DNA from: an uncultured Bacillota bacterium | GTDB taxonomy: Bacteria; Bacillota_I; Bacilli_A; RFN20; CAG-826 | Assembly: GCA_949299565.1 (NCBI GenBank) | Contig: OX437086.1 | Location: 600,919-664,918, forward strand | DNA: 64,000 bases | Direction: 5' to 3' | Part shown: positions 1 through 8,551 of the stretch, piece after piece | Numbering within the stretch: position 1 is the stretch's first letter | Layout: the number at the start of each line of letters is the position of its first letter | Program-made: the position numbers and the translations under genes | Notes under the pieces: model-generated | Told to the model about the DNA's origin: nothing | The model's database searches: none | The model's input: only the letters and a program-made list of their open reading frames with translations

Positions 1-853
1 CTTCTTTTATTCTTTGACGGATTGGAACGGCTATTCTGATAGTTTCACGATGGTCGGTCTTCAAAATTATTGGGATGCGATTACGAATACGATTCTGTAT
101 CCTGATTTTTGGCCTTCCATCGGAACAACTTTCCTCTATGTTCTTTACACGGTTCCTTTTTCGATTATCTTGGCTTTATTAGTGGCGGCGCTTCTAAATA
201 ACAAAATCAAAGGCGAACGTTTCTTTAAAACGTGCTTCTATATTCCTTCGGTCACGGCCGGCGTTGCGGTCTCCGCCATGTGGATTTACATGTTAGATCC
301 GACATATGGGATTGTCGGGGCAATCAATCATGCTTTTGGAACGGATATCAACCTTTTAAATTCTTATAGCAGTGCCTTGATCACCTTGGCTTTGATGTCG
401 GTTTGGGGCGGACTCGGTTATAACGTTTTGATCGTCTTATCAGCGATGAAAAACATCAATCCGCAATTATATGAAGCTTGCGAGATTGATGGCGGAGGTT
501 CAATTCATAAATTCTTCCATGTCACGATTCCCGGTGTCATGCCTACGCTGTTCTTCTTGTTAATCACTTCAACCATCGGGTCTTTGCAGGCTTTTGATCA
601 GATGTATTTGATGACGAATGGAGCCTATGGCACAACGACGGTCATGCTTGAAATATATAGCCTTTATGCTGACCATTCGCAAGTCGGGATGGCCAGCGCC
701 ATGAGCTATATCCTCTTCTTGATCATCATGGTTTTTGTTTTCGTCCAATATTCAGTCTTCCCGCAAGGGGATGCATCTGGCAAAAAGAAAAGGAGGAGAG
801 CGCATGGCGACACGTTACGCCTTATGTTGGAACTTCAAGCGGAGAAAGAGTAG
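1..853 (+). CDS. ABC sugar transporter permease, MalF/UgpA type (5' partial)
   Basis: This is a membrane permease of a carbohydrate ABC importer; its 5' end lies outside the window. The frame is open from the first bases and reads FFYSLTDWNGYS, the usual periplasmic-side segment of these proteins, so the TTG near position 14 is an internal Leu and not a start. Several hydrophobic helices follow. The EAA loop that contacts the ATPase is seen as EACEIDGGGS...IPGVMP, roughly positions 473-546. The C-terminus is basic and overlaps the start of the next permease. The substrate-binding protein and ATPase are not in the window. The glycosidases downstream suggest an oligosaccharide substrate; this is inference. 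Confidence 0.92.
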   Translation, partial: FFYSLTDWNGYSDSFTMVGLQNYWDAITNTILYPDFWPSIGTTFLYVLYTVPFSIILALLVAALLNNKIKGERFFKTCFYIPSVTAGVAVSAMWIYMLDPTYGIVGAINHAFGTDINLLNSYSSALITLALMSVWGGLGYNVLIVLSAMKNINPQLYEACEIDGGGSIHKFFHVTIPGVMPTLFFLLITSTIGSLQAFDQMYLMTNGAYGTTTVMLEIYSLYADHSQVGMASAMSYILFLIIMVFVFVQYSVFPQGDASGKKKRRRAHGDTLRLMLELQAEKE

Positions 854-1706
854 TCCTAAAAAACTTATCGCTCGTTTCTTTGTCTATTTGATTCTGGCGA
901 TTTTGGCTTTTCTCTTCGTTTTCCCTTACATTTGGTTGATTTTTGCTTCTTTTAAAACGCCGGAAGCGATTTTCCGTCCGGGTTTTCAACTTCTTCCGCG
1001 CGATGAAAACGGCAATCTGCAATTCGTTTTTCTCAATTATTTGAATGCTTTGGAATCTTTGAATTTAGCGCGTGTTTTCTTTAACACGATGGTTGTCTGC
1101 ATCGTCAACACTGCCTTAAATCTTCTTTTAAACGCGATGGCAGGTTATGCTTTCGCACGGATTGATTTTGCCGGGAGACGTTGGCTTTTCCCCTTCGTTT
1201 TAGGCGCGATGATGATTCCGGGCGCAATCATGACGATACCTAATTTAGTGATTTGCCAGTGGCTCGGCGTCATTGATAGTCTCTGGGCTTTGATTCTTCC
1301 TTTCACGATGTCGATTTATAACGTCTTTTTGATGCGTCAACAATTTATCGGCCTCTCGAAGGATTTAGAGGAAGCGGCGACGATGGATGGCGCTTCTTCT
1401 TTCCGCGTCTTCTTCACGATTTGCCTTCCTTTAGTGAGTCCGATGTTGGTCGTTTTGGGGATTACGACCTTCATGTGGAATTACAACAATTTCATGTGGA
1501 CGCTTTTAGCCCTTCCGACGAATTCCGATGTTTGGACTTTGGCGCGCTCTCTCGGCGAATTAGTGTCAGCCGGAAGAAGCGACGCGAACCGTTATCCGCA
1601 GATGCTTGCTGGCTCGGTCATCACCTCTTTACCGCTCATCATCATCTTCTTCGTCTTGCAGAAATACATTTTACAAGGCGTTTCTCTTGGAGGAGTCAAG
1701 GAATAA
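804..1706 (+). CDS. ABC sugar transporter permease, MalG type
   Basis: This is the second permease of a CUT1-type carbohydrate importer, about 300 residues with six predicted helices. The EAA loop reads EEAATMDGASSFRVFFTICL. ATG 804 was chosen over an upstream ATG at 735 because AGGAGGAG lies at 791-798 and the protein then begins with a typical basic N-terminus before helix 1. The gene overlaps the preceding permease by about 50 bases, so the two are probably translationally coupled. The next gene starts 3 bases after its stop, so transporter and glycosidases look like one operon. Confidence 0.93.
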   Translation: MATRYALCWNFKRRKSSPKKLIARFFVYLILAILAFLFVFPYIWLIFASFKTPEAIFRPGFQLLPRDENGNLQFVFLNYLNALESLNLARVFFNTMVVCIVNTALNLLLNAMAGYAFARIDFAGRRWLFPFVLGAMMIPGAIMTIPNLVICQWLGVIDSLWALILPFTMSIYNVFLMRQQFIGLSKDLEEAATMDGASSFRVFFTICLPLVSPMLVVLGITTFMWNYNNFMWTLLALPTNSDVWTLARSLGELVSAGRSDANRYPQMLAGSVITSLPLIIIFFVLQKYILQGVSLGGVKE

Positions 1707-1709
1707 ACT

Positions 1710-4235
1710 ATGAAAAAAGCAGCAGTCTTACTGGGATTTATCTCTTCATTTTTAGTCTTAGGATCGTGTGGCGGGACAACTAATAGCAGCCTCACTTCCA
1801 ATGAAAGTTCCAACATTGATTCTTCCTCCGTGAGCGGAGGAGAAATCAACATCGCAGAAGTTTATGAAACGACAGGCAGTCGCAGTAAACTCTTCAGCCG
1901 TGCGGATGATATTGAATTAGTGCCTTATGCCTATCAAGGGCATTCTGAGGTCTATGTCTCTAGTGAATCTTTAGCGCCTTTTTATGGCCATGGCGGCGCT
2001 TTGACGCATTCCAGCGCCTATCTTCTTTCGAATTTAGCAGATGATGATCGTCATGAGATTTTAGAATTATTGTACGGCGAAAGTGGTGCGCATTTATCGA
2101 TTGTTAGAATCCCTTGGGGCACAAGCGACTATACGGTTCCCGATGAGGATTTTTATACGTTTGACGATGTCGAGGGGAGCAAAGACTACACTTTAGAATA
2201 CTTCAGCATCGAAAAAGATGAACGTTATTTGATTCCGGTTTTAAAAGAGATTATCGAAATTAATCCCGACGTCATCGTAATGGCCGCCCCGTGGAGCGCG
2301 CCGGCCTGGATGAAAACTTCCAATAGTCTCATCGGCGGCTCTTTAGTCGGACAAGAAAATACAGAACTTAATAACCCATCTCCAGAAGAAATTGCTTATG
2401 CAAATTACCTGTTTAAAGCCGTTGAAGCATATGAAGCAAGTGGAGTTCCGATCGATTATGTGTCGATTGTCAACGAACCGCTTGTCAGCGTCGTTCAATA
2501 TCCCTATATGCGGATGGAAAGCGCGCAGATGTACCGCGTGGCCGAACGCTTTGCTTCTTTGCTCAATGAATCCAGTTATGACACAAAGATTATGGCTTAT
2601 GACCATAATGTCGGTCAGGGACTTGATTTGACATTCGATGGATACGCATCTCTTCTTTCATCGAATGATGGTTTAGATGGCGCTTTAGGCGCTTTCGCCG
2701 TCCATTGTTATGATGGCAATTGGCCGAATGTTTACGGCGATTTTATCTATAATTACCGCGAAACTCCCGCCTATGGAAATTATCCGGTTTTCATAACGGA
2801 GGTTACTGAATCTGCTACCTCGGTTGACTTTGCGCAGAATCTTTCTTGGGCGGCTGATAACGTTGCAATCGGTCCGGTCGGTCAAGGATATAGCGGGGCT
2901 GTTTATTGGAATTTGGTGCTCGATGAAAACGGGCAGCCAGTCAAGGGCAATAATTCAACTTGCTATGGCCTTGTGACGCTCAATGACGATGGCAGTTATT
3001 CCCTCAGTTCTTCGTATTACGCGATGCTTCATCTATCGCGTTTCTCGCATCTAAAAAACGGCATCGCGCCCGAATGGGTCAGTTCCGAATCGACGAACTT
3101 TGGAACAATCGTGACCGCTGCCTTGAAAAATCAAGATGGTTCAATCGCGGTGGCACTTGTCAATACTTCAGACCGAGTAGAAGAAACGGTCGATGTCGTT
3201 TTTAACGAAATGATGGCAAGCATCACAATTAAACCTCAGTCAGTGACTACGCTTTTGCTTAAAGAGGGGACTGGTGAATACTTTGAATCATTGGAATTAG
3301 AAAGCGTGAATATTCAGCAGATTGCTTATGGTGAATACGATATTGCTTTCACGTTGATGAACGATGAAGAGGACGTCTCTTTCTATCTTTCGGAAGGTGA
3401 AGCGAAAGAAGAAGGACTTCTCTCGCTCACTTATGAAGATGGCGTCTATAAAGGCAGAGTCTCTTTAAAACCCGGCGAATGGGGTCTCCTCATGAAGAAG
3501 GATGCAGTGGAGGGTCAATTGTCTTTGACGATACCGCGCCTCAATCCGCAAATAAGACTTCTTGAGGGCGATGAATATTACGTCGAAGCGCGTTTCGGTC
3601 TCGATACCGGAATGTCCTGGTCTTCTTTCTGCGATCCATATGGAAAGGAAGTTTATCGTTCTTCTTCGCCTGTTTTTGATGAAAGTGCTGAAAAAGCCAA
3701 TGTTTTAGCTGATGGAAGCGATGATCAAATCTATATCACGACTGATGAATACGTTGATCGCGGATCCTCTAGCGAAAAGTCATATTACTATTTCCGCCTC
3801 GTCGGGAAAGACGGCCTAGTCACTTATACGACGAGCGCGGTCACTTTCCGCGAGAGCATCTACGGGGTCAATGACGACACTCTTCGCCTCAGTTTAGAAA
3901 ACGGAACGCCTTCTTTGATTTATGAAGGGACTGCCGTTTCTGATTTAGGGAGAAATTCAATCCTCTATTTGAAAGACATTAACGGCGAAGAACATAGTTC
4001 CCCGATAGCGAGCGTCGATGAAAATAACCATCTTACGATCGCTTTTGATTTGACGCTTCTAGAGAAACGGGGCGTTTGGTATGACCTTTTCATCGTCGAT
4101 GGCGGCGGTGCTTCTTCATTCGAATTCACAGTCGATAATTGCCCTGAATATGAAACGACAGTCGAACACGAAGGCACTCAATATAAGTTCGAAAATTGGG
4201 AAGGCGTCATCAAGATCAATTGCATTGCCCTTTAG
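1710..4235 (+). CDS. Secreted GH30-family glycosidase lipoprotein
   Basis: This is an extracellular glycoside hydrolase of family GH30, which includes glucosylceramidase, beta-1,6-glucanase, xylanase and beta-xylosidase activities. The signal peptide ends in lipobox L17-G18-S19-C20, followed by a Ser/Asn-rich linker, so the enzyme should be lipid-anchored. The catalytic fold starts near residue 50. The acid/base is probably Glu256 in the NEP motif and the nucleophile Glu364 in the ITE motif. A beta-sandwich typical of GH30 follows, then about 300 extra residues of beta-rich sequence of unknown role. At 841 residues it is much longer than a minimal GH30. Exact substrate cannot be read from sequence. 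Confidence 0.88.
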   Translation: MKKAAVLLGFISSFLVLGSCGGTTNSSLTSNESSNIDSSSVSGGEINIAEVYETTGSRSKLFSRADDIELVPYAYQGHSEVYVSSESLAPFYGHGGALTHSSAYLLSNLADDDRHEILELLYGESGAHLSIVRIPWGTSDYTVPDEDFYTFDDVEGSKDYTLEYFSIEKDERYLIPVLKEIIEINPDVIVMAAPWSAPAWMKTSNSLIGGSLVGQENTELNNPSPEEIAYANYLFKAVEAYEASGVPIDYVSIVNEPLVSVVQYPYMRMESAQMYRVAERFASLLNESSYDTKIMAYDHNVGQGLDLTFDGYASLLSSNDGLDGALGAFAVHCYDGNWPNVYGDFIYNYRETPAYGNYPVFITEVTESATSVDFAQNLSWAADNVAIGPVGQGYSGAVYWNLVLDENGQPVKGNNSTCYGLVTLNDDGSYSLSSSYYAMLHLSRFSHLKNGIAPEWVSSESTNFGTIVTAALKNQDGSIAVALVNTSDRVEETVDVVFNEMMASITIKPQSVTTLLLKEGTGEYFESLELESVNIQQIAYGEYDIAFTLMNDEEDVSFYLSEGEAKEEGLLSLTYEDGVYKGRVSLKPGEWGLLMKKDAVEGQLSLTIPRLNPQIRLLEGDEYYVEARFGLDTGMSWSSFCDPYGKEVYRSSSPVFDESAEKANVLADGSDDQIYITTDEYVDRGSSSEKSYYYFRLVGKDGLVTYTTSAVTFRESIYGVNDDTLRLSLENGTPSLIYEGTAVSDLGRNSILYLKDINGEEHSSPIASVDENNHLTIAFDLTLLEKRGVWYDLFIVDGGGASSFEFTVDNCPEYETTVEHEGTQYKFENWEGVIKINCIAL

Positions 4236-4247
4236 GAAAGGATTTCT

Positions 4248-5600
4248 ATGATTAGAAGATATCGGACAACAAGACGTAGCAAAGAACGAATTCAAGAGCT
4301 CGCTCCTTTGAAATTCGAGGAAGGAATTTCTCTTGATAGTCGCGTGATTTATCTTGATCCAAAAAGGAAAGGTCAGAGTTTTCTCGGCTTTGGCGGAGCT
4401 TTAACGCGAGCGACGATTGAAAACCTTCTCCTTTTAGACAAGAAGAAACGGAAGGAAGTTTTAGATGCTTATTTTTCTACTTCCGGACTTAATTATTCGC
4501 TTTTGCGCTTAACGATTTCCTCCAGCGACTTCGGCTCTCATTGCTACGATTATTTAGAAAAGGAGGGTGATTTATCATCCTTCTCCTTGAAGGAAGAGGA
4601 AGAGTTCCTTTTCCCGATCTTGGAAGAGATTCTTCCATATCGAAATGATTGGCAGTTTTTAGCTTCCTCCTGGTGCCCGCCTGCCTATATGAAAGAAAAC
4701 GGCGACCGCTGCTACGGCGGACATTTAAGAAGAGAATGTTACGCGGATTATGGAGAATATTTGGCTTTGACGTTAGCGACTTTAAAGGAAAGAGGAATCA
4801 ATGTCGATTATCTGACAGTCCAAAACGAGCCTGAAGCCGTTCAACTTTGGGAGAGCATGGAAGTGAGTGCCCAAGAGGAAAGTCTCATCATCAAAGAAGG
4901 GATTGTTCCTGCTCTTAAACGCCATAACTTAAAGGAAACCAAAATCATCATCTGGGATCACAACAAGGATGAAATTGTCCGGCGGGCAAATGTCACCTTA
5001 GAGGACAAGGAAGTCGATGAAACGGTTTATGGCATCGGTTATCACTGGTATGTCTCGGATAATTTTGAAAACCTTGATCTCACGCACGCCCTCCATCCCG
5101 ATAAACATCTTTTCTTCACTGAAGGTTGCGTAGAACTCGCGAACATCGCTTATGGCGATAAGAAAGAAGAGAAGAACGATCTTTGGGAGCATGGTTGGCG
5201 TTACGCCCATAACATCATCCAAGGCTTTAAACGTCATACGGAAGCCTTCTTTGACTGGAACCTCCTTCTTAATGAAAAGGGTGGTCCGACATGGGTCAGC
5301 AATTACTGTGAAGCTCCGATAATGTATGACCGGACGAAAGACGAACTAATCTACAATCCCTCTTATTATTACATTGGTCAATTCTCGCGTTTTCTCAAAC
5401 GAGGAGCGCGGGTCTTATATTCTTCATGCGATTTTGAAAAAGACGTGGAAACATTGGCTTTTGAAAATCCTAATGGAGAACTTCTTCTATTTGTCCTCAA
5501 TCGAGGTTGGAATCAACAAGCCGTCCTCCTTCTTGGGGAAAAACGGGCAAGGATCAGTTTGCCTTCAGACTCTCTTACCACATTCATCATCGATCAGTAA
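4248..5600 (+). CDS. Cytosolic GH30-family glycosidase
   Basis: This is a 450-residue GH30 enzyme without signal peptide, so it probably acts inside the cell on oligosaccharides brought in by the ABC importer. The motif GFGGALTRAT near residue 48 matches the equivalent GHGGALTHSS of the lipoprotein upstream. Predicted acid/base is Glu194 (QNEPE) and nucleophile Glu292 (FFTEG). It begins 12 bases after the lipoprotein gene, with AGGAAAGGA as ribosome site. The pairing of one secreted and one cytosolic GH30 suggests two-step degradation of the same polymer; this is inference. Confidence 0.9.
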   Translation: MIRRYRTTRRSKERIQELAPLKFEEGISLDSRVIYLDPKRKGQSFLGFGGALTRATIENLLLLDKKKRKEVLDAYFSTSGLNYSLLRLTISSSDFGSHCYDYLEKEGDLSSFSLKEEEEFLFPILEEILPYRNDWQFLASSWCPPAYMKENGDRCYGGHLRRECYADYGEYLALTLATLKERGINVDYLTVQNEPEAVQLWESMEVSAQEESLIIKEGIVPALKRHNLKETKIIIWDHNKDEIVRRANVTLEDKEVDETVYGIGYHWYVSDNFENLDLTHALHPDKHLFFTEGCVELANIAYGDKKEEKNDLWEHGWRYAHNIIQGFKRHTEAFFDWNLLLNEKGGPTWVSNYCEAPIMYDRTKDELIYNPSYYYIGQFSRFLKRGARVLYSSCDFEKDVETLAFENPNGELLLFVLNRGWNQQAVLLLGEKRARISLPSDSLTTFIIDQ

Positions 5601-5612
5601 AGGAGGTTATTA

Positions 5613-8540
5613 ATGATGAAAAAAGTTTTATTCCTCGCCTTAGGCACTTTGATTGCGTTACCGGGTGCCTTTGCAAATTTCGCCACCCCCCCCTCTTTAA
5701 TCGTTGGGGCTGAAGCACCAAGTGGGCATCAAGAATATTCATTGGCCCACGATGCGCAGAATGTCCACGCTAAGTACATTACAGATTTAGGTATTGATGA
5801 TAAAACCGGATTAAATATCCAAGAAGCATTGGAGAAAGTTTCCCCCTATGCTGAAACAGTCGCTACCAATTATCAGCAAAATAATGTCTTCGACCTTTAT
5901 CACGAGAACTCATCTTATTCGCGGATTGTCGTTGAGGCTCCTGCAGCTGGTAGTTATCAAATTTCATTAAGCACCTTCGATGCAACATGGCAAATGCCGG
6001 TTATCGTTTATACGAATTCCTACGAGAATGTTTTGAATACGACGCTTTCTCAGACAACTTGGTGGAACAAAACGGAACTCCAATATTCAACGATTCCAGT
6101 CACTCTCAACGAAGGAAGGAATGTCATCGTCATTCAATATAATAGTTGGGGAAATCTTGTAACTTTTACGTTGCCGGAAGAATTGACGCTTGTCGACTTT
6201 GGCTCCAATGAAGAGGGAGTTTATAATCAAGCTGACTTCGCGTGGAATTGCACATGGGTTGAAAATCCGCAGGAATCGCTTTGGAACCCCGATATTTATC
6301 CGGAATTCACTTACATAAAAAATGACGGAAGTACGGAATATGAAGGAGCGGCTGAAATCAATTTTACGTCGCAAAGCACGACTGAAAGTTTGGATTTTAC
6401 GATTCAGGCCGATGTCCTTTCGGGTTTAGAAGCCACTCTCCGTTTTACCGTTAACGGTGCAGCGAGCGACTATACCTTCAATGTATCTGATCTCGGAAGT
6501 CGGGTAGACGTCCACCTTCCTTCTTATTTCCTTGACGAAATTGGTTTTGCAGGAGGAACTGAAACTAATCTTCGAATTTCAAATCCCAATGGCGGGCAAG
6601 AAATTCGTATTATTGAGATGCGTGAAAGTTCGGTGATTGATGAGGAACCAGTGGTGGTTGAAGGCGTTAAATACGAAGGCGAGAGCCTTAAAAATGCAGT
6701 TTTGGTCCATGGTCGTTCTTTGCCTCTCGAAGATGGAATTGCTTTAGACTGGTCGGGCGCTGGCATTGAATTCGATGTGACGGGCGGCGGCAGTGTCCGC
6801 GGTGCTTTTACGCTAGACGGCAACTCCAGCAACACTCGTTTTGTGGTGGAAATTAACGGCGAGTTCTCCCATTATTTCGTGCCTGGAAGCGATGTGTTGA
6901 TGCTCAGCGATTTACCGAGCGAAAGCACGCATGTCCGTCTATACAAGACGAGCGAAGCTAACGGCAATCTCGTCTCTTTGAATTCTTTGACCCATTTCTT
7001 GCCAGAAGGCGCGGAAGGAAGCATCACTAAAGCGACAGATACTTCGACTTCGAAGATGCTCTTCCTCGGTGCTTCAATCATCTCTGGCAATCAAATGAAC
7101 GCGGACGGCGATGAGGATCAATATCAAGCCTTCCCGACTTTATTAGCGAAAGCATGGAATGCGGATTCGGAGTTTGTTTCCGCCTCAGGACGCGGCGTTA
7201 TTCAAGGCACGCTCGGCGAGAGTGGATGGGCTTCTGACAACACTCATCAAATCTCGCATATTTGGACGAAGACTTCCTATTTCCGGGATCCAAACGCTGA
7301 ATATGACATTTCTTCTTATGTTCCTGATTTAATCGTGACGAACCTTGGAAATAACGACTTAGGACAATGCGATAACTTTGGGAATACGGAAGAAGATATT
7401 GCGAATGCTTCTAGAGATTTCTTAGCCTCGCTCCGCGAAATTTATCCATCCACCAAAATCATTTTCACATGGGGATTGGGCACCGTTCATAGCGCGACCG
7501 CCGCTGAGACTTTCAAAACAGCGATTGAAGGTTTAAACGATGAAAATGTCGCTTTCTTAAATTTTGCTCCGCAACTTCAAGGGCAAGGAGGTCATCCTTC
7601 TTATTACCAACACGATTACATCGCTTCTGAAATTTCGCGCTTATATGCCTCAATGTTAGAAACTGAGGATCCATATACCCGTAAATACACGTGGAGCAGT
7701 TATGAGGCTGAAGATGGCGAGATTTCCGGCGCTTCAATCACCAACGAAAATCCTGGCGTTGCCCAAAACTGGTCGGGAATGGCTTATGTTGGCGATTTCA
7801 ACACGAATTATTTAGAACTAGACGAAATTGCTTCCGATGCGAATAACGTCTCGCATATTAAACTCGATGTCTCCGTTCCGACGGACGGCGTCTATCAGCT
7901 GCAGATTGGTTATGCGACAAACGCCACGACGAGCATTGCTTATAACGTCGATGGCGGCGACTACACGCTCGTCGAGAATCTTAATTCTGGCGATTGGTGC
8001 GGTGGACACGGCGTCTATGCCACATCTAATGTTTCTTTAACGGCAGGCAATCATGCTTTGATCCTAACTGGACCCTTGAATAGCGGCTGGTTAAATTACG
8101 ATTACGTCAATCTTTTATACCTTTCAACTTCCGAGGCGGTTTTAGCCGCTGATACGTGGAGCGAGAATTTCTTAGGAGTCAGCGGAACAACATGCGATCC
8201 GACGGGCGTCAATATTTTCCCGACGGAAACTTGGAATCAATTCGCGGATTCTTTCGCTGAACTTTCTTCTGAAGCTAAAAGCCTTCTCGTCTCCTCTCCA
8301 AAATATGAGGCGATGCGTGAACGTTACACTTATATTCAAAGCAAATATCAATACGAGGACTTCCTTATTTCAAGCCAGGGCCGCGTTTTGAAGAACTCCT
8401 TGAATATCAATGCTCCGAGCGTGAATGACCCATTTGATTCTGATAATCTCGCTCTCTTCATTCTCGGCGGTTTATTGGGACTTGGTCTTTTAAGCGGCGC
8501 TTATTTCACGATCAAGAAGAGAAAAGACGCTCATAAATAA
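5613..8540 (+). CDS. Surface CE2-like SGNH esterase with carbohydrate-binding modules
   Basis: This is a large cell-surface protein. In order it has a signal peptide, a beta-sandwich region (about 60-330), a CE2-type N-terminal jelly roll starting near 350 (VHGRSL...LDWSGAGIEF), an SGNH hydrolase domain from about 480, a CBM35/6-like module from about 690 (YEAEDGEISG), and a C-terminal helix near 945-966 with a basic tail. The family removes acetyl groups from polysaccharides. Ser488 sits in GASI rather than the usual GDSI, and His661 lies in GGHPS without the usual Asp three residues before it, so a Ser-His dyad or weak activity is possible. AGGAGG at 5601-5606 fits ATG 5613 or 5616. A run of eight C lies in codons 25-27. 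Confidence 0.85.
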   Translation: MMKKVLFLALGTLIALPGAFANFATPPSLIVGAEAPSGHQEYSLAHDAQNVHAKYITDLGIDDKTGLNIQEALEKVSPYAETVATNYQQNNVFDLYHENSSYSRIVVEAPAAGSYQISLSTFDATWQMPVIVYTNSYENVLNTTLSQTTWWNKTELQYSTIPVTLNEGRNVIVIQYNSWGNLVTFTLPEELTLVDFGSNEEGVYNQADFAWNCTWVENPQESLWNPDIYPEFTYIKNDGSTEYEGAAEINFTSQSTTESLDFTIQADVLSGLEATLRFTVNGAASDYTFNVSDLGSRVDVHLPSYFLDEIGFAGGTETNLRISNPNGGQEIRIIEMRESSVIDEEPVVVEGVKYEGESLKNAVLVHGRSLPLEDGIALDWSGAGIEFDVTGGGSVRGAFTLDGNSSNTRFVVEINGEFSHYFVPGSDVLMLSDLPSESTHVRLYKTSEANGNLVSLNSLTHFLPEGAEGSITKATDTSTSKMLFLGASIISGNQMNADGDEDQYQAFPTLLAKAWNADSEFVSASGRGVIQGTLGESGWASDNTHQISHIWTKTSYFRDPNAEYDISSYVPDLIVTNLGNNDLGQCDNFGNTEEDIANASRDFLASLREIYPSTKIIFTWGLGTVHSATAAETFKTAIEGLNDENVAFLNFAPQLQGQGGHPSYYQHDYIASEISRLYASMLETEDPYTRKYTWSSYEAEDGEISGASITNENPGVAQNWSGMAYVGDFNTNYLELDEIASDANNVSHIKLDVSVPTDGVYQLQIGYATNATTSIAYNVDGGDYTLVENLNSGDWCGGHGVYATSNVSLTAGNHALILTGPLNSGWLNYDYVNLLYLSTSEAVLAADTWSENFLGVSGTTCDPTGVNIFPTETWNQFADSFAELSSEAKSLLVSSPKYEAMRERYTYIQSKYQYEDFLISSQGRVLKNSLNINAPSVNDPFDSDNLALFILGGLLGLGLLSGAYFTIKKRKDAHK
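5686..5693 (+). repeat. C8 homopolymer in signal-peptide region
   Basis: Eight consecutive C bases lie within codons 25-27 of the surface esterase gene. As written the frame is open. Reading by hand, gain of one C brings TGA within about ten codons and loss of one C brings TAA within five, so slippage would switch the protein off. Confidence 0.95.
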
Positions 8541-8551
8541 GAGGTCAATTT

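Noticed and set aside
735-803. Upstream start for the MalG-type permease
   Set aside because: The extra 23 residues overlap the previous gene and lack a ribosome site, while AGGAGGAG precedes ATG 804.
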